A stretch of 12,257 nucleotides of DNA from Bacillota bacterium. Its GTDB lineage: Bacteria; Bacillota; Bacilli; Thermoactinomycetales; DSM-44946. This document shows, in pieces, positions 1 through 6,180 of this stretch. The stretch covers positions 1 to 12,257 of the forward strand of contig JAJYSD010000005.1 in NCBI GenBank assembly GCA_021793745.1, written 5' to 3'. A model generated the notes under the pieces. The model saw nothing but the letters and a program-made list of their open reading frames with translations, searched no databases and was not told where the DNA came from. A program made the translations under genes and the position numbers. Position 1 is the first letter of the stretch, and each line of letters opens with the position of its first letter.

Positions 1-1144
1 CCATCTTCGGGCTGTCTCCCCACACGGGGAAAATCATCTGCGCCCGGAAGAGCGGAATCTGCTCCTCCTTCACCTTTTGCCGGAGCTCCTGGTTGGTGTC
101 TTTCCGTTCCAGGTCGCGCTCGAAGTCCGTCAGGTCGTCGGAATCGGAGTCCCCTTCCCGGGCGGATTCTTTGACATGTTGGATTTGCCCGGTGATGTAC
201 TGGAAGACGTTTTGCAGCTGGGACAGGGCCTGTTCGTGGGGAATGGGGACGGTCCGCACCATCAGTTCCACCGGAAAGTCCAGCTCCCGCACGTGCTGAA
301 AGATTTCCGCCCCGCCGGGAAAGCGGAGCCCCCAGGGCAGCCAGGAGAGGGTGAGGTGGGAAAACCAGCCGCTCTTCTGGCCGTCGGGAAACTCCTTGGT
401 CCACTTGACCATCCCGAGCTGTTTCCCGAAGTCCAGGACCACATCGTGGAGCCCCCGTTCCAGATCGGCCCGGGAGGTGTAGATGTGGCCGTCCTGCACC
501 ACCAGCTCCATCGGTTCCTCCTGGTAGGGAGGGCTGATGCCCCGGCATCCGCACCGTTCGATCAGCCAAAGCACTTCGCTTTCGCTGCAGCGCTCGATGC
601 CGGAGTGGAATTCCTGCCGGATGCGTTGGAAGATTTCCTCCTCCGCCTGTTCAAATCGTTTCCACTCGCTCCAGGGCAGGCGATAGGGTTCGCCGCCCAT
701 GATGTCGTCGATGAGGGCCATGGGATCCCGGATGATCTCATAGAAGTTGCGGGCGATCTCCTCGCCCAGGTTTCCGGTGGCCGGTTCCAGGTCGACGGCA
801 AGATAGAGGGGATGCCGGTAGGGGACCATTTCCCGAATCGCCTCCGCCGTGGACCGGATGTTTTCCTCCCAGGCCTTGAGCCGATCGGCGGGAACCTGGG
901 ATCGGCCCTGATCCAACACATCCTGGGGCGAGTGGGGGACGGGGACCTGCCACCAGGTCAGGGTGTGGGGAAATTCATTGAGAAAGTTGGCCAGATGATC
1001 GCGCAATCCCCGTTTTTCCGCGGAGGAGAGAAACTCGTAGTTCACCTGCGGCACCCGATAAAAGGCCTGGCCTCTCCCGTCTTTCGTGATCATCAGGTTA
1101 CCGGAACGAAAGAGAGCGGGCACCTCAAGCCGTTTCCGTTTCAC
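1..1144 (-). CDS. VirB4/ConE-like conjugation ATPase, N-terminal part (runs off left edge)
   Basis: This is probably the N-terminal half of the VirB4-type motor ATPase of a Gram-positive type IV secretion (conjugation) apparatus, the ConE/TcpF equivalent. About 381 codons are visible and the frame is open to the window edge. No Walker A motif is seen; it would lie further left. The assignment rests mainly on position: it directly follows TcpC-, TcpD- and TcpE-like genes in the conB-conC-conD-conE order of ICEBs1. The protein is soluble in character, rich in Trp and acidic residues, and has an acidic stretch (EGDSDSDDLTDFERD) near residue 335. Start choice: an AAGGAGG SD at 1153-1159 lies 8 nt before a GTG at 1144, but only 2 nt before an in-frame ATG at 1150, so GTG is preferred and ATG is possible. 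A terminator-like hairpin precedes it. It could be another conjugation ATPase type; the C-terminus would settle this. Confidence 0.65.
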   Translation of the reverse strand, partial: MKRKRLEVPALFRSGNLMITKDGRGQAFYRVPQVNYEFLSSAEKRGLRDHLANFLNEFPHTLTWWQVPVPHSPQDVLDQGRSQVPADRLKAWEENIRSTAEAIREMVPYRHPLYLAVDLEPATGNLGEEIARNFYEIIRDPMALIDDIMGGEPYRLPWSEWKRFEQAEEEIFQRIRQEFHSGIERCSESEVLWLIERCGCRGISPPYQEEPMELVVQDGHIYTSRADLERGLHDVVLDFGKQLGMVKWTKEFPDGQKSGWFSHLTLSWLPWGLRFPGGAEIFQHVRELDFPVELMVRTVPIPHEQALSQLQNVFQYITGQIQHVKESAREGDSDSDDLTDFERDLERKDTNQELRQKVKEEQIPLFRAQMIFPVWGDSPKM

Positions 1145-1161
1145 ATTCATACCCTCCTTGA

Positions 1162-1188
1162 GAAAAACGGCGGTCGACTCAACCGCCG
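1162..1188 (-). terminator. Intrinsic-terminator-like hairpin between tcpE and virB4-like genes
   Basis: On the minus strand a perfect 7-bp stem, CGGCGGT (1182-1188) with ACCGCCG (1168-1174), has a 7-nt loop and is followed at once by TTTTTC. The TcpE stop codon (1179-1181) lies in the loop, and the SD of the VirB4-like gene begins 3 nt past the T run. It may cut read-through into the ATPase gene, so the ATPase would be made in smaller amount than the membrane components. The geometry is seen; the effect is inferred. Confidence 0.55.
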
Positions 1189-1613
1189 CTTTTCTTGCGC
1201 TTGTTCCGGACCGGAACGCGTCGACTCAGGATGCGGAACCGCTCCCGACCGGCATCGACGGGCTCCAGGTTCCCGGAGACCCTTTTTTCCGTCCGGATGA
1301 ATTCGATGAAGGAGATGAACCCGTGAACGAGCGATCGGGCCCGGGGTTTGATGAATTTGTTGATCAGGAAGACCAGTCCGACGGGCACTGTGACGTACTG
1401 GTTCAGGGGCAGGAGGCTGAGGCCCAGGTACTGATCCATCACGTAGGCGATCCCCTCAAACAGGAAGAAGAGGATGGCCGTCTGGAAATCCAGCCAAAAC
1501 CCCTTCAGATATTTACCGAAGAAGGGAATCCAGATCAGCGAGACCCAGACGCGGATCGATCGGTTCCACCCCTCGTGGTAGGAAGGCACCCACTCTTCGT
1601 CCATCCGTTGCAC
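1179..1613 (-). CDS. TcpE/ConD family conjugation membrane protein
   Basis: This is a 144-aa protein resembling the TcpE family (pCW3 TcpE, ICEBs1 ConD/YddD), a membrane component of Gram-positive conjugation machines. The N-terminus is hydrophilic. It is followed by a Trp/Phe-rich amphipathic region (WVSLIWIPFFGKYLKGFWLD, residues 23-42) and two adjacent hydrophobic helices at about 43-58 and 66-85. The tail is basic (RRVPVRNKRKKSGG). Start: GTG at 1613, with a purine-rich SD (GAGGCGGTGG) overlapping the upstream stop; an ATG at 1604 is the alternative. Only 12 nt separate it from the TcpD-like gene, so the two are clearly co-transcribed. Length and topology match the family. The call combines sequence character and gene order. 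Confidence 0.72.
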   Translation of the reverse strand: MQRMDEEWVPSYHEGWNRSIRVWVSLIWIPFFGKYLKGFWLDFQTAILFFLFEGIAYVMDQYLGLSLLPLNQYVTVPVGLVFLINKFIKPRARSLVHGFISFIEFIRTEKRVSGNLEPVDAGRERFRILSRRVPVRNKRKKSGG

Positions 1614-1625
1614 GGTTCCACCGCC

Positions 1626-1898
1626 TCAGAAAAACCCGGCAAAAAATTCGATGGTGTTGCGGAGCGCATCTTCCTTTAAGATGAAAACCCCGGCGATGGC
1701 AGCCCCCGCGATGAAGGCGGGCAGTTTGGGACGAGCGCTCTTGACGACCAGCATGGTGAAGAAGATGATCGGGACGATGAGAAAATAGGCTTGCTCCAGG
1801 TTGGGACGGATCCAGTTTTCAAAATTGTTAACAAAGTTCCACAGTTTATTCTCCTGAGGGGCCTGCAAGAGCACGAGCGCGAGAAATAACCGATCCAT
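1626..1898 (-). CDS. Small TcpD/ConC-like membrane protein of the conjugation module
   Basis: This is a 90-aa integral membrane protein. It has a short hydrophobic N-terminus (MDRLFLALVLL), a polar stretch, then two transmembrane helices at about 37-52 and 60-74 around a basic loop (KSARPK). An AAAGGAGG SD lies 7 nt before the ATG. The gene sits 13 nt after the TcpC-like gene and 12 nt before the TcpE gene, which is where ICEBs1 has conC and pCW3 has tcpD. Those proteins are small, poorly conserved membrane subunits, so the assignment is by size, topology and position and not by recognisable motifs. Confidence 0.6.
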   Translation of the reverse strand: MDRLFLALVLLQAPQENKLWNFVNNFENWIRPNLEQAYFLIVPIIFFTMLVVKSARPKLPAFIAGAAIAGVFILKEDALRNTIEFFAGFF

Positions 1899-1911
1899 CA
1901 GCTTTCCTCCT

Positions 1912-2718
1912 TTACTCCCGCGGGATTTCCGGAATGGTCTTTTTGATCAACCAGCGGTTTCCGCTCTTCTCCACTTGGAATTGAAAGGTCTGAGGAACCG
2001 CCTCTCCATCGATTTTCAGCCGAACCCGGGCGTCAATCTGCAGCTGGTCCTTCTCCGGTCGGCTGACGTGAATCCTCTCCAGTCCCCCGTACTCGGCTTT
2101 GAGGGATGGGGACAACACCCGCCGCGGCCGGCTGTCGCTGAAGAGCAAGGCCAGGTCCTGGGGAGTCCCCTGGGTGTACTGCCGGAAGAAGGATTCGACC
2201 AGGGAACGGGCCGCTTGCGTGGTGGCCGAATCCGTCACCGGCGGGAGGGGCTCCTCTTTTGGGGCCTTCGCCGGCGTCGGCTCGGGAATGAAGTTCGGCA
2301 GGCCGATCACCCCGAAACGATCCTGACGCACGGTGACCGGAACCGACAGATATACGACCTGTCCTTCATCCAGGAGAGCGCGAACGGTGACATTCGCCTT
2401 CTCTTTGCCCGAGGGTTTCATATCCCATGCGATGATATTTTCCACCTTTCGGGGTTTCCCGAAGGCCGGCGGATTGAATCCCTCTGCGGCAAACTTTTTG
2501 GCCTCTTCCAGGTTGCCCGTCAACCAGAAATGGGTGAAATAGACGGCGTAGTTTTCCGCCCCTCTGCGGGCTTCCAGCTGAACGGGCGCGCTTTTGGTGT
2601 TGTCGGTGTCCGCTGCGGCAGGGGCCCGGGGCGGGCGGAGAATGTCGTAGGCTCCCTTGGCTGCGAGGAAGAGGAGGATCGCCGTGATCACGATCATCCG
2701 CACCCTTCGCCAGTACAC
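1912..2718 (-). CDS. TcpC/ConB-like conjugation protein with NTF2-like periplasmic-side domains
   Basis: This 268-aa protein resembles the TcpC family (pCW3 TcpC, ICEBs1 ConB/YddB), a bitopic VirB8-like scaffold of the conjugation channel. A basic N-terminus (MYWRRVR) precedes one transmembrane helix at about residues 8-24. Two extracytoplasmic segments follow, compatible with two NTF2-like folds. One is at about 50-145 (ENYAVYFTHFWLTGNLEEAK...). The other is at about 168-268 (SLVESFFRQYTQGTPQDL ... GNRWLIKKTIPE). They are joined by a Pro-rich linker (PEPTPAKAPKEEPLPP). Start: GTG at 2718 with a GGGGG SD 7 nt upstream; no ATG lies nearer than residue 8. It is the first gene of the four-gene module, separated from the sortase gene by about 200 bp with no promoter clear to me. 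Confidence 0.75.
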   Translation of the reverse strand: MYWRRVRMIVITAILLFLAAKGAYDILRPPRAPAAADTDNTKSAPVQLEARRGAENYAVYFTHFWLTGNLEEAKKFAAEGFNPPAFGKPRKVENIIAWDMKPSGKEKANVTVRALLDEGQVVYLSVPVTVRQDRFGVIGLPNFIPEPTPAKAPKEEPLPPVTDSATTQAARSLVESFFRQYTQGTPQDLALLFSDSRPRRVLSPSLKAEYGGLERIHVSRPEKDQLQIDARVRLKIDGEAVPQTFQFQVEKSGNRWLIKKTIPEIPRE

Positions 2719-2893
2719 GCCTTTTCCCCCTTTCGGTCAGAAGTGAAACGGGAATCGATAGGGGAGGTGGTCCGCGAAGCGCCTTGTCACGGCGAAGGTC
2801 GCGGTTTCCTCCGACGCCCCGGCAAGGGTTTGCCGAGGCTGTCAGGGACGCGGTGATCTCCACAACCACTATCGATTTTCGCTATAACGGAAA
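2719..2893. other. Intergenic gap upstream of the conjugation module with inverted repeats
   Basis: This 175-bp GC-rich gap separates the sortase terminator from the TcpC-like gene. It holds a 9-bp perfect inverted repeat, AATCGATAG (2753-2761) and CTATCGATT (2869-2877), placed about 107 bp apart. Between them is a hairpin, CGGCAA-gggt-TTGCCG (2820-2835). I see no convincing sigma-A promoter on the minus strand, although the module would be expected to start here. An open frame on the minus strand (from 2869) runs on into the TcpC-like gene out of frame and has no usual protein character, so it is not called. Confidence 0.4.
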
Positions 2894-2914
2894 GGGACAG
2901 AGGCCCTCTGTCCC
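2891..2914 (-). terminator. Hairpin terminator after the sortase gene
   Basis: A perfect 9-bp stem (GGGACAGAG / CTCTGTCCC, 2894-2902 with 2906-2914) with a 3-nt loop lies 8 nt past the sortase stop codon. On the minus strand it is followed by TTTCCGTTAT, a weak T tract. It probably ends the LPKTA-sortase transcript, at least partly, and separates it from the conjugation genes. Confidence 0.6.
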
Positions 2915-2922
2915 GTGGTTCA

Positions 2923-3531
2923 TCAGGAATTGGGAATCATCCTGGTCAGTTTTGCCTCGACGAGGTAGCGCTTGGGCGCATTGCCGACGTAGTGAAAGGG
3001 ATAACAGGTGACGAGTAGCAGTTTGGCCTGTCCTTTACCGTTGGATCTTACGGTTTCGGATCGATCGGCAATCCATGAACGGGTCACCCGGAAGGTGAAC
3101 CGTCCCGCCTCCGTTTCCACAAGGATGGGGTCGCCCTTTTCCAGTTCACCGATTTGCCGAAGTCTGGTTTCCCGGTGTCCACCGATCACCGAGGTGTCGG
3201 GTTCTCCCGGCAGGACACTGGTTTCCGCGTGACCGATCCCCTTGCGGAGCTGGGGCTCCCTCGTTCCTTCCACCAGAGGGAATTCCGCGTTGATCCGGGG
3301 GATGGACAGTTTTCCAAAGATTTGTCCCCGCTCCGGCCGGCGGTCATAGACCACCCACTTGGGAGATTCCGATTTCGTCGGAGGGGCTGTCTCCCGGGAG
3401 GTTTGGGCCGATGTGGAGGCGTCGGGGACCGTTTGGCGATCCATGTTCCAGAGCTGCCAAATCTCCCACAGTCCGAAGGCGAAGAGCCCCAGACCCGCCA
3501 GGGTGATGAGGGAAAAGACGTGTCGCTTCAC
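2923..3531 (-). CDS. Class D sortase
   Basis: This is a cell-wall transpeptidase that would cleave an LPxTA sorting signal and join the protein to peptidoglycan on the outer face of the membrane. It has 202 aa. The N-terminal hydrophobic helix (about 5-26) serves as signal anchor. A Ser/Thr-rich linker (35-58) follows, then the catalytic domain. Visible landmarks are GKLSIPRI (73-80), GGHRET with catalytic His119, LLVTCYPF with nucleophile Cys176, and Arg188 in KRYLVEAKL. The LVTCYPF context and the N-terminal anchor point to class D (type D-1) sortases, which prefer LPNTA-like motifs. Start: GTG at 3531; the SD (GGAGA) is close to it, so translation is perhaps coupled to the upstream gene, 6 nt away. 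That upstream gene encodes an LPKTA protein, the obvious substrate. The downstream hairpin at 2894-2914 ends the unit. Confidence 0.9.
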   Translation of the reverse strand: MKRHVFSLITLAGLGLFAFGLWEIWQLWNMDRQTVPDASTSAQTSRETAPPTKSESPKWVVYDRRPERGQIFGKLSIPRINAEFPLVEGTREPQLRKGIGHAETSVLPGEPDTSVIGGHRETRLRQIGELEKGDPILVETEAGRFTFRVTRSWIADRSETVRSNGKGQAKLLLVTCYPFHYVGNAPKRYLVEAKLTRMIPNS

Positions 3532-3537
3532 TCTCCG

Positions 3538-4434
3538 TCAACCCTCGGAGGAACTGATTTTTCGCCCCGCCCAGCCGACGACTGCCGTCAAGAGGCCGAT
3601 GATCATCATCCACGGGCCGTGACTGGCCGTTTTGGGCAGGGGGGTTTCCTCCGTGCGGGGAAGCTGCCGATCGGTTTGAGCGGAGGATGCGGCGACCTCC
3701 GTTCGCCGATCCGCTTCTTTCCCGGGACGGGTCGCTATCGCCAGGTTCGGTGAACTTCCTCCGGTCCTGGCCGTTGCCCGGTCCGCGGATGATGCCGCTT
3801 CCGGGGAGGGAGTGTCCGAGGATTTTTTTGGCGAATCCTGCTTCCGGTTTTCGGACGGAACCCCGGCCGGCTTTGCCTCCGCCACTCGAGGGATGGTGTT
3901 CGGCTCCTGTCCCCGGCGAAGGTCGGCTGAGTCCGTCGGTTTCCGCTCCTGCCGGGGGTTGGGCTGCTTCTCCGCAGACCGTTCATCCGAGGTTTCTGGA
4001 GAAGATTTTGAATTTGCCCCGGAGCGGTTCGCCGATTTGGACTCGGGATCGGTCGGCTTCAACCGTTTCCAGATCGGGCCGGACTGATTCGGTTCGGTAA
4101 AGTCCTTTGGAGATGGAAGCGCTCGTTCCAGGCGTTTTTTCAGGGGTTGGCTTCGCTCTCCCTTGTCGGATGTCCCATCCGGCGCATCCTTGGAGGGCTT
4201 CGAAGGCTTGGCGGCCGAGGATTCCCGGGACAGGTCGAAGGGCGGTTCAAGGGTCCGCTTCTGCCCGGGGGGATTCGATGGCTTGGGCGTTGACGGCGCT
4301 TCCTTTTCAGCCGGCGTCTTTGGAGGGCCCGGGGCGGGACCGATGGGCGGCTCCTGGGAGCCGGCATAGACCGAAGGACTGACGAGCGTCAGGGAGAGGG
4401 CGACTGTCAAAATTGAAAGACTTTTCCTTCTCAA
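3538..4434 (-). CDS. LPKTA-anchored, low-complexity cell-wall surface protein
   Basis: This 298-aa secreted protein is destined for covalent wall attachment. It has a signal peptide with a likely cut after VYA (residue 24). About 240 residues follow that are dominated by Pro, Ser, Lys, Glu, Arg and Ala with no recognisable folded domain. The C-terminal sorting signal is LPKTA (266-270), then the hydrophobic segment MMIIGLLTAVVGWAG and the charged tail RKISSSEG. LPxTA is the motif associated with class D sortases, and such a sortase is encoded 6 nt downstream. Start: TTG at 4434 with an AGGAGGGG SD 8 nt upstream; no ATG is available. A near-consensus promoter lies upstream. The wall-spanning, disordered composition suggests a stalk or spacer; its partner and role are unknown. 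The adjacent conjugation genes make a role at the cell surface during mating possible but unproven. Confidence 0.85.
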   Translation of the reverse strand: MRRKSLSILTVALSLTLVSPSVYAGSQEPPIGPAPGPPKTPAEKEAPSTPKPSNPPGQKRTLEPPFDLSRESSAAKPSKPSKDAPDGTSDKGERSQPLKKRLERALPSPKDFTEPNQSGPIWKRLKPTDPESKSANRSGANSKSSPETSDERSAEKQPNPRQERKPTDSADLRRGQEPNTIPRVAEAKPAGVPSENRKQDSPKKSSDTPSPEAASSADRATARTGGSSPNLAIATRPGKEADRRTEVAASSAQTDRQLPRTEETPLPKTASHGPWMMIIGLLTAVVGWAGRKISSSEG

Positions 4435-4485
4435 CGAAGTAACCCCTCCTCAAAAAACGAATTCCCTCCTGGCCTGTCACCCGAT

Positions 4486-4526
4486 GGTTTATCGTGCCCT
4501 TCATCCAGCGTGCGAAAAGGTTTATC
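4486..4526. repeat. Two GGTTTATC direct repeats in the LPKTA gene leader
   Basis: The 8-bp word GGTTTATC (GATAAACC on the transcribed strand) occurs at 4486-4493 and 4519-4526, exactly 33 bp apart start to start, about three DNA turns. Both lie just downstream of the predicted transcription start. They could be a regulator site or part of a leader RNA. No known riboswitch class was recognised in this leader of about 100 nt. Confidence 0.35.
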
Positions 4527-4536
4527 TCTTTAAAGA

Positions 4537-4565
4537 ATCATATAATATTCTTCCCGTTTTATCAA
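4537..4565 (-). promoter_or_regulatory. Sigma-A promoter of the LPKTA-sortase operon
   Basis: On the minus strand, -35 TTGATA (4560-4565) and -10 TATGAT (4537-4542) are 17 bp apart. Each matches consensus at 5 of 6 positions, in an AT-rich setting. The start would be near 4530, giving a leader of about 95 nt before the TTG start. Confidence 0.7.
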
Positions 4566-4692
4566 TGCATATCGATAATTCGAACCAATAAAAAATGATT
4601 TTTACGGGCTGTCCTCAACATACAAAACTCGACATTTTTTGCTTGTTTTCCAAATTCCTGAAAAATCCCCTTTTCTTACGGTAAGGCGCATT

Positions 4693-4722
4693 TTGGCCTT
4701 TGTACGGCAGGTGAGATATAAT
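4693..4722 (+). promoter_or_regulatory. Sigma-A promoter of ispH
   Basis: A perfect TATAAT -10 box (4717-4722) has a weaker -35, TTGGCC (4693-4698), 18 bp upstream. Transcription would begin near 4729, about 45 nt before the ispH start. It is divergent from the LPKTA promoter, with about 130 bp of AT-rich DNA between them. Confidence 0.65.
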
Positions 4723-4734
4723 AGGGAAGAATCC

Positions 4735-4756
4735 GCCCTGAAAAAGAAAACAGGGC
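4735..4756 (+). promoter_or_regulatory. 5' leader hairpin of ispH mRNA
   Basis: GCCCTG (4735-4740) pairs with CAGGGC (4751-4756) around a 10-nt A-rich loop, right at the expected 5' end of the ispH message. It ends 1 nt before the GGGAGGGG SD (4758-4765). It may stabilise the mRNA; a regulatory role is only a guess. Confidence 0.35.
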
Positions 4757-4774
4757 TGGGAGGGGAAAAGGGTT

Positions 4775-5722
4775 ATGGAAGTGGTTAAAATTGCCCCCCG
4801 GGGTTATTGTTACGGTGTTGTCGATGCCATGGTGCTGGCCCAGCAGGCGGCGAAGGATCCCACCCTTCCGCGGCCGATCCATATCTTGGGGATGATCGTG
4901 CACAATTCGCATGTGGTGGAAGCCTTCAAAAAGGAAGGGATTATCACCCTGGACGGGGATAACCGCCTGGAGCTGCTGGATCAGGTGGACAAGGGAACGG
5001 TGATTTTTACCGCCCACGGGGTGTCGCCGGAAGTGCGGCGCCGCGCCCAGGAGAAGGGTTTGACGGTGGTCGATGCGACGTGCCCCGATGTGACCCGTAC
5101 CCATGACCTGATTCGGGAGAAGGTCGCCGAGGGGTACGAGGTGGTTTACATCGGCAAGAGCGGCCACCCCGAGCCGGAGGGAGCGATGGGAGTGGCTCCC
5201 GGCCGCGTCCATCTGGTGGAGCGGGAAGCGGATGTGGATGCCCTCGACCTGAAGGCCGACAAGGTCCTGGTTACCAACCAGACCACCATGAGCAAGTGGG
5301 ATACCGAGCATCTGATGAAACGGGTGAAGGAGAAATACCCCCAGGCGGAGATCTACAATGAGATCTGCTTGGCGACCCAGCTTCGGCAGGAAGCCGTGGC
5401 CAAACAGGCCCGGGGGACGGATCTGGTGATCGTGGTCGGCGATCCCCGCAGCAACAACTCCAACCGGTTGGCCCAGGTGTCGAAGGAGATCGCCGGTGTG
5501 GATGCATACCGGGTGGCCGACGTGACGGAAATCGACCCGGAGTGGCTGAAGGGGAAGAAAAAGGTGGGCGTGACCGCCGGCGCTTCCACCCCCACCCCGA
5601 TCACCCGGGAAGTGATCCAATATCTGGAGCAGTTCGACGAAAACGATCCTTCCACCTGGAAGCCGAAACGGATGGTGGACCGGACTCGTCTCCTTCCCCC
5701 CGTTCGGCAGAAAAAGCGCTGA
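4775..5722 (+). CDS. ispH: 4-hydroxy-3-methylbut-2-enyl diphosphate reductase
   Basis: This is the last enzyme of the methylerythritol phosphate pathway. It is a cytosolic [4Fe-4S] enzyme that reduces HMBPP to isopentenyl and dimethylallyl diphosphate. It has 315 aa, the usual length in Bacillus. The three cluster cysteines are visible: Cys12 (RGYCYGV), Cys103 (DATCPDV) and Cys198 (EICLAT). Substrate-site residues are also present: His43 (VHNSH), His81 (TAHGVSPE), His131 and Glu133 (GHPEPEG), the NQTTMS stretch near 168-173, and RSNNSNR (225-231). The C-terminal tail is short and basic (RQKKR). The ATG has a GGGAGGGG SD 9 nt upstream. It is monocistronic, with its own promoter (4693-4722) and a terminator just past the stop. 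Essential housekeeping gene, so it gives a chromosomal anchor for the conjugation module to its left. Confidence 0.98.
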   Translation: MEVVKIAPRGYCYGVVDAMVLAQQAAKDPTLPRPIHILGMIVHNSHVVEAFKKEGIITLDGDNRLELLDQVDKGTVIFTAHGVSPEVRRRAQEKGLTVVDATCPDVTRTHDLIREKVAEGYEVVYIGKSGHPEPEGAMGVAPGRVHLVEREADVDALDLKADKVLVTNQTTMSKWDTEHLMKRVKEKYPQAEIYNEICLATQLRQEAVAKQARGTDLVIVVGDPRSNNSNRLAQVSKEIAGVDAYRVADVTEIDPEWLKGKKKVGVTAGASTPTPITREVIQYLEQFDENDPSTWKPKRMVDRTRLLPPVRQKKR

Positions 5723-5733
5723 GATCGGAAACG

Positions 5734-5761
5734 ACGCGGGAGAGCATGCCCCGCGTTTTTT
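5734..5761 (+). terminator. Rho-independent terminator of ispH
   Basis: ACGCGGG (5734-5740) pairs with CCCGCGT (5750-5756) around a 9-nt loop, followed by a run of T's to 5761. It starts 11 nt after the ispH stop. Confidence 0.85.
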
Positions 5762-5792
5762 GTTTAGTTCGGATTACTGCGGAAAGGGAAGT

Positions 5793-5828
5793 AAAAAATG
5801 GAAGGGCCGAGGGGTTTCCCGTCGGCCC
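5793..5828 (-). terminator. Rho-independent terminator of the 56-aa gene
   Basis: On the minus strand GGGCCGA (5822-5828) pairs with TCGGCCC (5804-5810), with three further inner G-C pairs after one mismatch and an AAA loop. TTCCATTTTTT follows. It faces the ispH terminator, as expected between convergent genes. Confidence 0.75.
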
Positions 5829-5897
5829 GTGACGCGTTTCGGATGGATGTTAAGGGCGAGTTTTCTGAAAGTTCCCGACCTGAAAAGCGCATCCCTT

Positions 5898-6068
5898 TTA
5901 CACCTGGATGCCCGGATACCGGGACATGAGGTAGTCGTAGCACTGGTTCATCGAACCGCGGAACTCCACCCGATGATCCTTTTTCATGGGATTGTACCAC
6001 TGAAAGTAATTGTCTTCATGAAGGATGGTCGGGGGATATTTTTCCGAATCGCGGATCACGTAATACAT
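5898..6068 (-). CDS. 56-aa protein of unknown function
   Basis: This small gene is well formed: a strong TAGGAGGTG SD lies about 7 nt before the ATG at 6068, a TAA stop at 5898-5900, and a terminator about 70 nt downstream. The protein begins MYYVIRDSEKYPPTI and ends MSRYPGIQV. It is rich in Tyr and other aromatic residues and carries one cysteine (residue 43). No signal peptide or membrane segment is evident and I do not recognise a family. Ribosome binding site, terminator and a candidate promoter all agree on the same strand, so I take it as real. It is monocistronic between ispH and the FHIPEP gene. Confidence 0.75.
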   Translation of the reverse strand: MYYVIRDSEKYPPTILHEDNYFQWYNPMKKDHRVEFRGSMNQCYDYLMSRYPGIQV

Positions 6069-6104
6069 CGCTTTGCACCTCCTAGGGCTAGTATGTTCAA
6101 AAAA

Positions 6105-6133
6105 ATTCCAAGATAATCCCTTTCACTAATCAA
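6105..6133 (-). promoter_or_regulatory. Candidate promoter of the 56-aa gene
   Basis: On the minus strand TTGATT (6128-6133) and TGGAAT (6105-6110) are 17 bp apart, each 4 of 6 to consensus, in a very AT-rich stretch. A start near 6098 would leave a leader of about 30 nt. It is weak; another sigma factor is possible. Confidence 0.35.
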
Positions 6134-6150
6134 AAAAGACCTTTTCCATC

Positions 6151-6180
6151 AAAAAAAGAACCCTCCGCCATCGGAGGGTT
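6151..6180 (-). terminator. Rho-independent terminator of the FHIPEP-domain gene
   Basis: A perfect 9-bp stem, AACCCTCCG (6172-6180) with CGGAGGGTT (6159-6167) on the minus strand, has a 4-nt loop and is followed by C and seven T's (6151-6157). The stem starts inside the stop codon of the gene it ends. Confidence 0.9.

Noticed and set aside
77..1300. A 407-codon open frame on the plus strand opposite the VirB4-like gene
   Set aside because: The minus-strand frame gives a coherent acidic, Trp-rich protein with a good SD and lies in a matching operon. The plus frame has a Pro/Gly/Phe/His-rich composition typical of antisense frames in GC-rich DNA.
4435..4536. A possible c-di-GMP type riboswitch in the LPKTA leader (AAACC and GGTGACAGGCC segments looked suggestive)
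   Set aside because: The conserved GCAAAGCC core and the receptor helix pattern are missing, so only the direct repeat is reported. A covariance-model search would decide.
4676..5620. A 314-codon minus-strand frame across ispH
   Set aside because: It is the His/Gly/Leu-rich shadow of ispH, whose catalytic residues are all present on the plus strand.
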